Shown: positions 1 to 14,815 of the stretch, piece by piece | Numbering within the stretch: the stretch's first letter is position 1 | Layout of the letters: each line of letters begins with the position of its first letter | Assembly (NCBI GenBank): GCA_947650365.1 | Contig: CANTAL010000128.1 | Location: forward strand, 608,001-672,000 | DNA: 64,000 nt | DNA from: Chamaelirium japonicum | Taxonomy: Eukaryota > Streptophyta > Magnoliopsida > Liliales > Melanthiaceae | Direction: 5' to 3' | Program-made: the position numbers and the translations under genes | Notes under the pieces: model-generated | What the model was told of the DNA's origin: nothing | Database searches by the model: none | The model's input: only the letters and a program-made list of their open reading frames with translations

Positions 1-716
1 CCTTCTCTATTTTTTGGATTGCTACTAGACTCCCTAAATTTAAGGAGCCAAAATCGCTCCATATTTTTTTTCAACCCTCACCCGATAATCATAAGTAAAT
101 TATAAATAATCGAGCACTCCTCCCTAAAATACCCTCTAAAAGCGTAATATGCTCACTATTTTTGGGATTGTAACTAGACTCCCAATATTTAGGGAGTCAA
201 TGCTGCTCCATATTTTTTTTTAATCCCCACCCCAAAACATTAAGTAAATTATATACTATCGAGCATTCCACCTAAAAGCACCGTCTAAAGGCCTTGCAAT
301 ATGCTCTCAACTTTTAGGATTGCTACTAGACTCCCTATATTTAGGGGGCCAAAATCAATCAATATTTTTTTTGAACCCCCACCCGGTAACCTTTAGTAAA
401 TTATGTATAATCAAGCATTCCTCCCAAAAATACCCTCTAAGAGCCACACATTGTCGCTGAAAAATACCCTAAAATCCTAAATAAATTATATATAAATCAA
501 GCACTCCTTCTTAAAACACCCTCTTAGAGCCTCGCAATATGCCTCTCTATTTTTGGGATGGCTACTAGACTCCCTATATTTAAGGAGCCAAAACTGCTCT
601 ATATTTTTTTTGAACCCTGACCTGATAACCATAAGTAAATTATATACAATCGAGCACTCCACCCTAAAATACTCCAAAAAAGTTTCAGAATATGTTCTCT
701 ATTTTTTGGGAATGCT

Positions 717-757
717 ACTAGACTCCCTATATAAAGGAAGACTCCCTATATTTAGGG
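717..757 (+). repeat. Local duplication of the satellite dyad
   Basis: The dyad segment occurs twice in a row: ACTCCCTATATAAAGGAAG and then ACTCCCTATATTTAGGGAG. This adds about 19 bp to one monomer. It is a small local duplication at the palindromic segment, similar to the one at 47,068-47,106. Confidence 0.75.
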
Positions 758-849
758 AGCCAAAACAACTCCATATTTTGTTTGAACCCCCACCCGATAA
801 CCATAAGTAAATTATACACAATCGAGCATTCCTTTAAAAAACACCCTCT

Positions 850-1830
850 AAGAGCCTCGCCATTGCCTCCCAAAAACACCCTAAAATCATAAGTGAATTA
901 TATATAAATCAAGCACTCCCCCGTAAAACAACTTCTAAGAGTCTCGCAATATGTGTCACTATTTTTGGGATTACTACTGGACTCCCTATATTTAGGGAGC
1001 CAAAACTGCTCCATTTTTTTTTTTGAAGCCCCACCCGACAACCTTTAGTAAATTATATACAATCGAGCACTCTTCCCTAAAATACCCTCTAAGAGACTAA
1101 TATGCTCTTTATTTTTTGAATTACTACTAGACACCCTATATTTAGGGAGCCAAAACTGATCTATATTTTTTTTGAACCCCCACCCAACAACCTTAAGTTA
1201 ATTATATTCAATCTTGCATTCCTTCCAAAAACACCCTTTAATAGCTTCACAATATGCTCTCTATTTTTGGGATTGCTACTAGACTCTCTATATTTAGGGA
1301 ACAAAAACTACTCCATATTTTTTTTGATCCCCCATTCGAAAACCTTAAGTAAATTGTATGCTATCGAGCACTCTTCCCAAAAACACCCTCTAAGAGCCTC
1401 GCAACATGCTCTCTATTTTTTAGGATTGCTAGTAGACTCCCTATATTTAGGGAGCCAAAACCGCTTTATATTTTGTTTGAACCCCACCCGACAATCTAAA
1501 CTAAATTACACACAATCAAGCATTCCTCACCAAAACACCCTCTAAGAGCCTCGCCATTGACTCCCAAAAATACCCTAAAATAATAAGTAAATTATATATA
1601 AATCAAGCACTCCTTCCTAAAACACCCTCTAAGAGCCTCACAATATGCCTCTATATTTTTGGGATTGCTACTAAACTATTTATATTTAGGGAGCCAAAAT
1701 TGCGCCATATTTTTTTTGAACCCCCAGCCAACAATCTTAAGTAAATTATATACACTCGAGCACTCCTCCCTAAAACACCCACTAAGAACCTAATATGCTC
1801 TTTATTTTTGGGATTGCTACTAGGCACTCG
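850..1830 (+). repeat. Segmental repeat R3, left member (partner 49,555-50,530)
   Basis: Private variants recur at a constant offset of 48,703-48,704 bp: GTGAATTATATATAAATC followed by a CTCCCCC run, CACTATTTTTGGGATTACTA, TTACTACTGGA, TTTGAAGCCCCACC, CTTTATTTTTTGAATTACTA and AATTGTATGCTATCGAGCAC. These are rare elsewhere in the array. The member may extend left towards the window edge; its ends are approximate. Confidence 0.72.
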
Positions 1831-4569
1831 ATATTTAGGGAGCCAAAATTGCTCTATTTTTTTTTGAACCCCCACCCGACAACCTTATGTAAACTATATA
1901 CAATCGAGCATTCCTCCTAAAAATACCCTCTAATAGCCTCGCAATATACTCTCTATTTTTGGGATTGCTACTAGACTCCCTATATTTAGGGAGGCAAAAC
2001 CGCTCTATATTTTTTTTGAAACCCCACCCGATAACCTTAAGTAAATTATATACAATTGAGCACTCTTCCCTAAAACACTCTCTAAGAGCCTCATAATATG
2101 CTCTCTATTTTTGGGCTTGCTACTAGACTCCTCATATTTAGAGAGCCAAAACCGCCCCATATTTTTTTTGAACCCCCACCTGAAAACCTTATGTGAATTA
2201 TATACAATCGAGTACTCCTCCCTAAAATATCCTTTAAGAGACTCACAATTTGCTCTCTATTTTCGGGATTGCTACTAGACTCCCTATATTTAGGGAGCTA
2301 AAACCGCTCCATGTTTTTTTTGAACCCACACCCGACAACCTTTAATAAATTATATACAATTGAGTATTCCTCCCAAAAATATCCTTTAAGAACCTCACCA
2401 TTGCCTACCAAAAAATCCCTAAAGTCATAAGTAAATTATATATAAATCAAGCACTCCTCCCTAAAACACCCTCTAAGACACTCGCAATATGCCTTTCTAC
2501 TTTTGGGATTGCTACTAGACTTCTTATATTTAGGGAGCCAAAACCGATCCTTATTATTATTGAACACCCTCCCGACAACCTTAAGTAAATAATATAAAAT
2601 CGAGCACTGCTTTCTAAAATACTCACTAAGACCCTTGTAATATGCTCTCTATTTTTGGGATTGCTAGAAGACTCCCTATATTTTGGGAGCCAAAACCACT
2701 TTATATTTTTTTTGAACCCCCACCCGTCAACTTTAAGAAAATTATATATAATCGAGCATTCCCAATAAAAATACCCTCTAAAATCCTCGCCATTACCTCC
2801 CAAAAATACCCAAAAATCATAAGTAAATTATATATAAATCAAACACTTCTCCCTAAAACATCCTCTAAGAGTTTCTCAATGTGCCTCTCTATTTTTTGGA
2901 TTACTATTAGACTCCTTATATTTAAGAAACCAAAACCGCTCTATATTTTTTTTGAACCCCCACCCGACAACCTTAAGTAAACTATATACAATTGAGCACT
3001 CCTCCATAAAACACCCTCTAAGAGCCTCGCAATACGCTCTCTATTTTTTGGGATTGCTACTAGACTTGCTATATTTAGGGACCCAAAATACTCTATATTT
3101 TGTTTGAACCCCCACCCGATAATATTAAGTAAATTATACACAATCGAGCATTCATTCCAAAAACACCCTCTAAGAGCCTCGCCATTGCCTTTCAAAAACA
3201 CCCTAAACTTATAAGTAAATTATATATAAATCAAGTACTCCTCCCTAAAACACCCTCTAAGAACCTCGCAACATGCCTCTCTATTTTTGGGATTCCTACT
3301 AGACTCCCTATATTTAGGGAGCCAAAATCGTTCCTTATTTTTTTTGATCCCCCACCTGATAACCTTAAGTAAATTATAAATAATCAAGCACTCCTTCCTA
3401 AAACAACCTCTAAGAGCCTAATATGCTATCTATTTCTGGGATTACTACTATAATCCTTAAATTTAGGGAGACTAAACCACTCGATATTTTTTTTTAACCC
3501 CCACCTGACAACCTTAAGTAAATTGTACACAATCGAGTATTCCTTTCAAAAACATCCTCTAAGAGCCTCGCCATTGCCTCCCAAAAATACCCTAAAATCA
3601 TAAGTAAATTATATATAAATCAAGTACTCCTCCCTAAAACACTCGCTAAGAGCCCCGCAATATACCTCTCTTTTTTTGGGATTGCTACTAGACTCTCTAT
3701 ATTTAGGAAGCCAAAATTGCTCCATATTGTTTTTGAACCCCCACTCAACAACCTTAAATAAATTATATATAATTGCGTACACCTTCCTAAAATACCCTCT
3801 TAGAGCCTCGCAATATGCTATATATTTTTGGGATTACTACTAGACTCCAAATATTTAGGGAGCCAAAATCACACCATATTTTTTTAGAACCCCCACCCGA
3901 CAACCTTAAGTCAATTATATAAAATCAAGCATTCCTCCCAAAAACACCATCTAATAGCCTCACAATATGCTTTCTATTTTTGGGATTGCTACTAGACACC
4001 CTATATTAAGGGAGGCAAATCCACTCTATATTTTTTTTGAACCCCCACTCGACAACCTTAAGTAAATTATATACAATCGAGCACTCCTCCCTAAAATACG
4101 CTCTAAGAGCCTTGCAATATGCTTTCTAGTTTTGGCATAGTTACTAGACACTTTATATTTAGGGTGCCAAAACCGCTCTATATTATTTTTGTACCCCCAC
4201 TGGATAACCTTAAGTAAATTATATACAATCGAACACTCCTCCCTAAAACACCCTCTAAGAGCCTCGCAATATGCTCTCTATTTTTGGGATTGCTACAAGA
4301 CTCCCTATATTTATGGAGCCAAAATCGTTGTATATTTTTTTTGAACCACCACCCGACAACCTTAAGTAAATTATATACAATCGAGAAGTTCTCCCAAAAA
4401 CACCCTCTAAGAGCATCGTCATTACCTTCCAAAAACACCCTAAAATCAAAAGTAAATTATATATAAATTAAGCACTCCTCCCTAAAACACCTTTTGAGAG
4501 TTTTGCATTATGTCTTTCTATTTTTAGGATTGCTACTAGACTCCCTATATTTAGGTAGCCAAAACAACT

Positions 4570-7500
4570 CCATATGCTTTCTATTTTTGGTATTGCTACT
4601 AGACTTTCGATATTTTTGATGCAAAAATCGCTCCATAATTTTTTTGAACCCTCACCCGTCAACCATAAGTAAATTATATACAATCGAGCATTCCTCCTAA
4701 AAATACCTTATATGAGCCTCGCCATTGCCTCCTTATTTTTGGGATCGCTACTAGATTCCCTATATTTGGGGAGCCAAAATCACTCCCAATTTCTCAAGGC
4801 TCCAACCCGATAATCATTACTAAATTATATACAATCGAGCACTCCTCCCAAAAACACTTTCTAAGAGCCTCGCAATGTGCTCTCTATTTTTGGGATTGCA
4901 ACTAGACTCCCTATATTTAGGGAGCCAAAATAGCTCTGTATTTTTTTTAAACCCCCACCCGATAATCTTTAGTAAATAATATATAATTGAGCATTCCTCC
5001 CAAAAACACCCTCTAAGAGCCTCGCCATTATCTCCCAAAAATACCCTAAAATTATAAGTAAATTATATACAAATCAAGCACTCCTCCCGAAATTACCCTC
5101 AAAGAGCCTTGTAATATGTCTCTCTATTTATGGGATTGCTACTAGACTCCCTATATTAAGAGAGCCAAAACCACTCTATATTTTTTTTGAACCCCCACCC
5201 GACAACCTTAAGTAAATTATATACAATCGAGCACTCCTCTCTAAAATACTCTCTAAGAGCCTCGCAATATGCTCTCTATTTTTTGGGATTGCTACTTGAC
5301 TACCTATATTTAGGGAGCCAAAACCCCTCCATATTTTGTTTGAATACCCACTTGACAACCTTAAGTAAGTTATACACAATCGAGCATTCCTTCTAAAAAT
5401 ACCCTCTAAGAGCCCCGTATTACCTTCCAAAATTACCCAAAAATCAGAAGTAAATTATATATAAATCAAGCACTCGTCCCTAAAACACCCTCTAAGAGCC
5501 TCGTAATATGCCTCTCTATTTTTAGGATTGCTATAAGACTCCTTATATTTAGGGAGCCAAAACCGCTCAATATTTTTTTTGAACTCCCACGCGACAACCT
5601 GAAGTAAATTAAATTCAATCACTCCCTAAAACACCCTTGAGAGCCTAATTTGCTCTCTATTTTTGGGATTGCTACTTGACGCCCAATATTTAGGGAGCCA
5701 AAACTGCTACAAATTTTTTTTGAGCCCCCACCTAATAACCTTAAGTAAATTATATACAATCCAGCATTCCACCTAAAAACACCCCCTAATAGACTAGTAA
5801 TATGCTCTCTATTTTTAGGAATGCTACTAGACCCCTATATTTAGGGAGTCAAAACCACTCTATATTTTTTTTGAACCCCCACCCGATAACCTTAAGTAAA
5901 TTATATTCAATAGCACACTCCTCTTTAAAAAACCCTCTAAAAGCCTCATAATATACTCTCTATTTTTAGGATTGCTACTAGACTCCCTATATTTAGGGAG
6001 CCAAAACCGCCCCATATTTTTTTTGAACCCCACCCGACAAACTTAAGTGAATTATATACAATTGAGTACTCTTCCCTAGAACACCCTCTAGGAGACTCAC
6101 AATAGGCTCTCTATTTTTGGGATTGCTACTAGACTCCCTATATTTAGGGGGCCAAAACCGCTCCTTATTTTTTTTGAACCCCGATCCTGCAACCTTAAGT
6201 AATTTATATACAATCAAGCATTCCTCCCAAAAACACCCTCTAAGTGCCTTCCTATTGCCTCCCAAAAACACCCTAATATTATAAATAAATTATATATAAT
6301 CGAGCACTCCTTTCTAAAATACCCTCTAAGAGCCTGGTAATATGATTTATATTTTTAGGATTACTACTATACTCCCTATATTTAGGGAGCCAAAATCACT
6401 CTATATTTTTTTTGAACCCCCACCCATCAATATTAAATAAATTATATACAATCGAGTATTTCTCCCAAAAACAACTTTTAAGTGCCTCGCTGTTGCCTCC
6501 CAAAAATACCCAAAAATCATAAGTAAATTATATATAAATCAAGCACTCCTCCCTAAAACACCCTCTAAGAGCCTCGTAATTTGCCTCTCTATTTTTAGGA
6601 TTACTACAATACTCCCTATATTTAATGAGCCAAAATTGCTCTATATTTTTTTTGAATCCCCATTCGATTACCTTAAGGAAATTATATACGATTGTGCACT
6701 CCTCCCTAAAACATTCACTAAGAGCCTTGAAAAATGCTCTATATTTTTTTGGATTGCTACTAGACTCCCTAAATTTAGGGAGCCAAAATCGCTCTATATT
6801 TTTTTTAAACCCCCACCCGATAACCTTAAGTAAATTATACACAATCGAGCATTCCTCCAAAAAACACCCTCTAAGATACTCTCCATTGCCTCCAAAAAAT
6901 ATCCTAAAATCATAAGTAAATTATATATAAATCAAGAACTCCTCCTTAAAACACCCTCTAAGAGCTTCGCTACATGCCTCTCTATTTTTGGGATTGCTAC
7001 TAGACTATATATATTTATAGAGCCAAAATATTTCTATATTTTTTTTAAAACCCCACCCGACAACCTAAAGTAAATTATATATAATCAAGCACTTCTCCCT
7101 AAAATACCCTCTAAGAGCCTCACAATATTCTTTCTATTTTTGGGATTGGTACTAAACTCCCTATATTTAGGGAACCAAAATAGCTCTATTTTTATTTTGA
7201 ACCCCCACCCGACAACCTTAAGTAAATTATATACAATCGAGCAATCCTCCAAAAAAACACCATCTAATAGCCTCGCAATATGCTTTCTATTTTTTGGATT
7301 GCTAATAGACTCCTTATATTTAGGGAGGCAAAAATACTCTATATTTTTTTTGAACCCCCACTCGAAAACCTTAAGTAAACTATATATAATCGAGCACTCC
7401 TCCCTAAAATACCCTCTAAGAGCCTCACAATATGCTCTATATTTTTGGAATTTCTACTAGACTCCCTATATTTAGGGAGCAAAACCGCTGTATATTTTTT

Positions 7501-7830
7501 TTTAACCCCCACAAGGCAACCTTAAGTGAATTATATACAATCGAGCACTACTCCCTAAAATACCTTCTAACAGCCTCGCAATATGCTCTGTATTTTTAGG
7601 ATTGCTACTAGACTCCCTATATTTAGGAAGATAAAAATGCTTTATTTTTTTTTTTAACCCCCACCCGATAATCTTAAGTAAAAAATATACAATCAGCATT
7701 CCACACAAAAACAGCATCTAATAGCCTTGCAATATGCTCTCTATTTTTGGGATTGATACTAGACTCCCTATATTTAGGAAGACAAAACTACTCCATATAA
7801 ATTTTTAAACCCCCGCCGATAACCTAATGT
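4570..7830 (+). repeat. Segmental repeat R2, left member (partner 57,050-60,310)
   Basis: A run of rare variants matches the region right of the Helitron at an offset near 52,478 bp: a TTTTTGGTATTGCTACTAGA monomer with GCAAAAATCGCTCC, a C monomer, CCGAAATTACCCTC, a TAAATTAAAT segment, ATTACTACAATACTCCC, a TCAAGAAC-type B, a run of GGCAAAAATACTC, AACAGYCTCGCAATATGCTC with CTGTATTTTT, and GGATTGATACTAGACTCCC. Length is conserved within about 10 bp over more than 3 kb. Confidence 0.75.
4727..4878 (+). repeat. Diverged satellite monomer C, copy 1
   Basis: This 152-bp monomer begins GCCTCCTTATTTTTGGGATC and has TATATTTGGGGAGCC. The T8 and C-rich section is replaced by CCAATTTCTCAAGGCTCC, followed by GATAATCATTACTAAATT. 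The middle third is much more diverged from A than the A subtypes are from each other. It is preceded by an E-type monomer and followed by an A* monomer. Confidence 0.82.
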
Positions 7831-8460
7831 AAATTATATACAATCGAGCACTCCACTCGAAAATAACTTCTAAGAGCCTTTCAATATGCTATCTATTTTT
7901 GGGATTGCTACTAGACTCCCTATATTTAGGGAGCCAAAACCGCTCTATATTTTTTTTGAACCACCAGCAGACAACCATATGTGAATTATATACAATCGAG
8001 CACTCCTCCCTAAAAGACCCTCTAAGAGCCCCGTAATATGCTTTTTATTTTTTAGATTGCTACTAGATTTCCCATATTTATGGAGCCAAAAGTGCTCCAT
8101 ATTTTTTTTAACCGCCACCCAATAACCTTAAGTAAATTATATACAATTGAGCATTCCTTCAAAAAACACCCTCTAAGAACCTCGCCAACGCCTCGCAAAA
8201 ACACCCTAAAATCATAAGTAAATTATATATAAATCTAGCACTCCTCCGTAAAACATCCTCTAAGATCCTCTCAGTAAGCCATTCTCTTTTAGGATTGCTA
8301 CTAAACTCCCTATATTTAGGCAGCCAAAACCACTCCATATTTTTTTTGAACGCCCACCCGACAGCCTTAAGTAAATTATATATAATCAAGCACTCCTTTC
8401 TAAAACACCCTCTAAGAGCTTTATAACTAAATTATATATAATCAAGCACTCCTTCCTAAA

Positions 8461-8561
8461 AATCGCTCCCAATTTCTCAAGGCTACTACCCGATAATCAT
8501 AACTAAATTATATACAATTGAGCACTCATCTCTAAAACACTTTCTAAAAGCCTCACAATAT
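8461..8561 (+). repeat. Satellite monomer C, copy 2 (5' truncated, rearranged junction)
   Basis: Only the part from AATCGCTCCCAATTTCTCAA onward is present. It is joined to a hybrid fragment (8,421-8,460) that looks like a B-type TATATATAATCAAGCAC segment. The first 50 bp of C are missing, so the surrounding B-to-B distance is about 520 bp instead of about 695 bp. Confidence 0.75.
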
Positions 8562-11500
8562 GCTCTCTATTTTTGGGATTGCTACTAGACTCCCTATATT
8601 TAGGGATCCAAAACTACTCCATATTTTTTTTGAACCCCCACCTGACAACCTTTAGTAAATTATATATAATCGATCATTCCTTCCAAAAACACCCTCTAAG
8701 AGCCTCGCCATTGCCTCCAAAAAACACCATAAAATTATAAGTAAATTATATATAAATCAAGCACTCCTCCCAAAAATACCCTCCAAGAGCCTCGCAACAT
8801 GCCTCTCTATTTTTAGGATTGCTAATAGACTCTCTATATTTAAGGAGCCAAAAACCCTCTATATTTTTTTTAACCCCCACCTAACAACCTTAAGTAAATT
8901 ATATACAATCAAGCACTCCTCTCTAAAACACTCTCTAAGAGCCTCGCAATATGCCCTCTATTTTTTAGCATTGCAACTAGACTCCCTATATTTAGGGAAC
9001 CAAAACCGCTCTATATTTTATTTGAACCACCACCCGACAACCTTAAGTAAATTATACACAATTGAGCATTCCTCCCAAAAGCACCCTCTAAGAGTCTTGC
9101 CGTTGCCTCCCAAACACACCCTAAAATCATAAGTAAATTATATATAAATCAAGCACTCCTCCCTAAAACACCCTTTAAGAGCCTCCCAATATACCTCTCT
9201 ATTTTTAGGATTGCTACTAGACTCCCTATATTTAGGAAGCCAAAATCGCCCTATATTTTTTTAGAAACCCCACCCGACAATCTTAAGTAAATTATATACA
9301 ATCGAGCACTCCTCCCCAAAATACCCTCTAAGAGCCTAATATGCTCTCTATTTTTAGGATTGCTACTAGACTCCCTATATTTAGGGAGCCAAAATGAATC
9401 CATATTTTCTTTGAACCCACACCCGACAACTTTAAGTAAATTATATACAATCGAGCATTCATCCTAAAAATACCCTCTAATAGCCTCGTAATATGCTCTC
9501 TATTTTTTGGATTACTACTAGACTCCCTATATATTTAGGGAACCAAAATCACTCCATATTTTTTTTGAACCCCAACCCGATAACCTTAATTAAATTATAT
9601 ACAATCGAGCACTTCTCCCTAAAATACCCTCTAAGAGAGTCATAATATGCTCTCTATTTTTGTCATTGCTACTAGACTCCCTATATTTAGAGAGCCAAAA
9701 TCACCCTATATTTTTTTTGAACCCCCACCCAATTACCTTAAGTCAAATATATACAATCGAGCACTCCACCCTAAAACACCCTTTAAATGACTCCCAATAT
9801 GCTCTCTATTTTTGGGATTGCTACTAGACTCCCTATATTTAGGGAGCCAAAATTGCTCTATTTTTTTTTAAACCCACACCCGATAGCCTTAATTAAATTA
9901 TATACAATCGAGCATTTCTCCTAAACACACTTTCTAAGAGCCTGGCCATTGCCACCTAAAAATACCCTAAAATCATAAGTAAATTATATATAAATTAAGC
10001 ACTCCTCCCTAAAATACCCTCTAAAAGAATCGCAATATGCCTTTCTATTTTTGGGATTGCTACTAGACTCCTTATATTTAGGTAGCCGAAATCGCTCCTT
10101 TTTTTTTGAAAGCCCACCTGACAACCCTATGTAAATTATATAAAATTTAGCACTCCTTTCTAAAACACCCTTTATATGCCTGGTAATATGCTCTATATTT
10201 TTGGGATTTCTACTAGACTCCCTATTATTAATGAGCAAAAACCACTCTATATTTTTTTTTAAGCCCCACCCATTAACCTTAAGTAACTTATATATAATCG
10301 AGCATTCCTGCCAAAAACACCCTCTAAAAGCCTCGCTATTGCCTCCCAAAAACACCCAAAAATCATAAGTAAATTATATATAAATTAATCACTACTTTCT
10401 AAATCACCCTCTAAGAGCCTCAAAATATGTATTTCTATTTTAAGAATTGTTACTAAACTCCTTATAGTTAAGGAGCCAAAATCGCTCTATATTTTTTTTG
10501 AACCCCTACCCGACAACCATAAGTAAATTATATATGTTTGAGCACGCCTCCCTAAAACACCCTCTAAGTGCCTCGCAATATGCTCTCTATTTTTTGGGAT
10601 TGCTACTAGACTCCCTATATTTAGGAAGCCAGACCAGCTCTATATTATGTTTGAACCCCCACTCGATAACCTTAAGTAAATTATACATGATCGAGTATTC
10701 CTCCCAAAAACACCCACTAAGAGCCTCGCCATTGCCTTCCAAAAACACCCTAAAATCATAAGTAAATTATATATAAATCAAACACTCCTCCCTAAAACAC
10801 CCTCTAAGAGCCTCGCAACAAACCTCTCTACTTTTGGGATTGCTACTAGACTCCTTAAATTTAGGGAACCAAAATCGCTCCATATTTTTTTTGAACCCCT
10901 ACCTGACAACCTTCAGTAAATTATATACAATCGAGCACTCCTCCCTAAAATACCCTCTAAGAGCCTCACAATATGCTTTTTATTTTTGGGATTGCTACAG
11001 ACTCTCTATATTTAGAGAGCCAAAACTGCTCCATATTTTTTTTGAACCCCCCACCCGATAACCATAAGTAAATTATATAAAATCGAGCATTCTTCCTAAA
11101 AACACCATCTAATAGCCTCGCAATATGTTCTCTATTTTTAGGATTACTACTAGACTCCCTATATTTAGGAAGGTAAAATTACTCCCTATTTTTTTTGAAC
11201 CCCCACTCGATAATCTTAAGTAAATTATATACAATCGAGCACTCCTCCCTAAAGCACCCTCTAAGGGTCTCGCAATATACTCTCTATTTTTGGGATTGCA
11301 ACTAGACTCCCTATATTTAGGGAGCCAAAATGCTCTATATTTTTCTTGAACCCCCACTGGATAACCTTAAGTAAATTATATATAATTGAGCACTCCTCCC
11401 TAAAATACCCTCTAAGAGCCTCGTAATATGCTCTATATTTTTGGGATTGTTACTAGACTTCCTATATTTACGAACCCAAAACCGCTCTATATTTTTTTCT

Positions 11501-13874
11501 AACCCGCACCCGATAACCTTGAGTAAACTATATATAATCGAGCAATTCTTCCAAAAAACTCTAAAATCATAAGTAAATTATATATAAATCAAGCACTACT
11601 CCTAAAAACACACTCTAATAAACTCGTAATATGCCTTTCTATTTTTAGGATTGCTACTAGACTCCCTATAATTAGGGAGCCAAAACCGCTCTTTATATTT
11701 TTCGAACGCCCACCCTACAACCTTAAATAAATTATATATAATTGAGTACTCCTTTCTAAAACACCCTATAAGAGCCCAGTAATATGTGCTCTATTATCGA
11801 GATTGCTACTAAATTCCCTATATTTAGGGTGCAAAAACTACTACATATTTTTTTTTAACCCCCACCCATCAACCATAAGTAAATTATATATAATCGAGCA
11901 TTCCCTCCAAAAACACCCTCTAAGAGCCTCGCCATTACCAACCATAAACACCTAAAAATCATCAGTAAATTGTATATAAATCAAGCACTCCTTCCTAAAA
12001 CACCCTCTAGGAGCCTCGCAATATGACTCTCTATTTTTAGGATTGTTATTAGTCTCGCTATATTTTTGGAACCAAAATCGCTTCATATTTTTTTTGAACC
12101 CCCACCAGACAACCTTAAGTAAATTATATACGTTTGAGCATTCCTCTCTAAAACACCCTCTAAAAGCCTCACAATATGTACTTTATTTTTTGGGATTGCT
12201 ACTAGACCCCATATATTTAGGAAGCTAAAATCGCTCTATATTATATTTGAACCCCTACACGACAACCTTATGTAAATTATACACAATCGAGCATTCCTCC
12301 CAAAAATACACTCTAAGAGCCTCGCCATTGTCTCATAAAAACTCTTTAAAATTATAAGTAAATTAAATATAAATCAAGCACTCTTCCCTAAAACACCCTC
12401 TAAGAACTTCACAATATGCCTCTTTATTTTTGAGATTGCAACTAGACTCCCGATTTTTAGGAAGCCAAAATCGCTCTATATTTTTTTTCAAGCCCTACCC
12501 GAACACCTGAAGTAAATTATATACAATCGAGTACTCCTCCCTAAAAGACCCTCTAAGAGCCTTGTAATATAATCTCTATTTTTGGGATTCTTACTAGACT
12601 CCCTATATTTAGGGAGCCAAAACCGCTTTATCTTTTTTTTGAACCCCCCCTCCCGATAACCATAAGTATATTATTTAAAATTGAGCATTCCTTCCAAAAA
12701 TACAATCCAATAGCCTCGCAATATGCTTTCTATTTTTGGGATTGCTACTAGACTCCCTATATTTAGGGTAGCAAAATCACTCCATTTTTTTTTTGAACAC
12801 CCACACGATAATCTTGAGAAAATTATATAAAATCTAGCACTCCACCCTAAAATACCCTCTTAGAGCCTCATAATATGCTCTCTATTTTTGGGACTGCTAG
12901 TAGACTTCCTATATTTAGGGAGCCAAAACCATTCCATATTTTTTTTGAACCCCAACCGGATAACCTTAAGTGAATTATATACAATCGAGCACTCCTCCCT
13001 AAAACACCCTCTAAGAGCCTTGCAATATGCTCTCTATTTTTGGGATTACTACTAGACTCCCTATATTTAGGGAGCCAAAACCGGTATAAATTCTTTTTGA
13101 ACTTCCACCCAACAACCTTAAGTAAATTATATAAAATCGAGCATTCCTTCCAAAAATACCATCTAATAGCCTCGCAATATGCTCTCTATTTTTAGGATTG
13201 CTACTAGACTCCCTATATTTAGGGAGGCAAATAGCTGCATATTTTTTTTAAACCCCAACCCAATAATCTTAAATAAATTATATACAATCGAGCACTCTTT
13301 CCTAAAATATCCTCAAAGAGCCTTGCAATATGCTCTCTATTTTTTGGATTGCTACTAGACTCCCTATATTTATAGAGCCAAAACCACTCCATATTTTTTT
13401 TGAACCCCCACCCGACTACTTTCAGTAAATTATATACAATCGAGAAATTCTCCAAAAAACACCCTCTAAGAGCCTCGCTATTGCCTCCTAAAAATACCCT
13501 AAAATCATAAGTAAATTATATATAAATCAAGCACTCCTCCCTAAAATACTATCTAAGAGCCTCGCAATATGTCTTTCTATTTATGGGAATACTACTAGAC
13601 TCTTTATATTTAGATAGCCAAAACCGCTCCATTTTTTTTTTCAACCCCCACCCGACAACCTTAAGTAAATTATATACAATCGAGCACATCTCTCTAAAAC
13701 ACCCTCTAAGAGCCTCGCAATATGCTCTCTATTTTTGGAATTGCTACTACACTCCCTATATTTAGGGAGCAAAAATCATCCCATATTTTTTTTGAACCCC
13801 CACACGACAACCTTAAGTAAATTATATACAATTGAGCATTCCTCCCAAAAATACTTTATAAGAGTATCGACATT

Positions 13875-14016
13875 GCGTTCTTATTTTTGGGATCGCTACT
13901 AGATTCCCTATATTTGGGGAGCCAAAATAGCTCCTAATTTCTCAACCCTCCCACCCAATAATCATAACTAAATCGTGAACTACTCCCTAAAATACTTTCT
14001 AAGAGCCTAGTAATAT
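13875..14016 (+). repeat. Satellite monomer C, copy 3 (about 10-bp internal deletion)
   Basis: It carries GGGATCGCTACTAGATTCCC and CCTAATTTCTCAACCCTCCC. The ATTATATACAATC segment is shortened to AACTAAATCGTGAACTACTC, giving about 142 bp. Confidence 0.8.
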
Positions 14017-14789
14017 GCTCTCTATTTTTGGGATTAATACAAGACTCCCTATATTTAGGGAGCCAAAACATATCTATATTTTTTTTGAACCCCCACCTGA
14101 TAATTTTTAGTAAATTATATATAATCGAGCATTCCTTCCAAAAACACCCTCTAAGCGCCTCGCCATTGCCTCCCAAAAACACCTTAAAATCATAAGTAAC
14201 TATATATAAATCAAGCACTCCTCCCTAAAACAACCTCTAAGAGCCTTGCAACATGCCTCTCTATTTTTGGGATTGCTACTAGACTCCCTATATTTAGGGA
14301 GCCAAAATCGCTCCATATTTTTTTTGAACCCCCACCCGATAACCTTAAGTAAATTATAAACAATCGAGCACTCCTCCCTAAAACACCCTCTAAAAGCGTA
14401 ATATGCACTCTATTTTTGGGATTGCTACTAGACTCTCTCTATTTATGGCCAAAACCACTCCATTTTTTTTTGAACCTGCACCCGAAACTTTAAGTAAATT
14501 ATATACAATCGAGCATTCCTCTCAAAAACACCCTCAAAGAGCCATGCTATTACCTCCCAAAAATACCCAAAAATAAGAAGTAAATTATATATAAATTTAG
14601 CATTCCTCCCTAAAATACCCTTAACGAACCTCGTAATATACCTCTCGATTTTTGGGATTGCTACTAGACTCCCTATATTTAAGGAGCCAAAATTACTTCA
14701 TATTATTTTTGAACCCCCATCCGACAACCTTAAGTAAATTATATACAATAAAGCACTCCTTCCTAAAATACTCTCTAAGGGCGTTGTAA

Positions 14790-14815
14790 TATGCTCTATA
14801 TTTTGTTTGAATCTC
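14790..14815 (+). other. Satellite deletion junction (first half of a monomer lost)
   Basis: ATATGCTC passes directly into TATATTTTGTTTGAATC. The dyad and AGCCAAAACC box are missing and about 50 bp are lost, so the B-to-B interval is about 336 bp instead of about 390 bp. Confidence 0.72.
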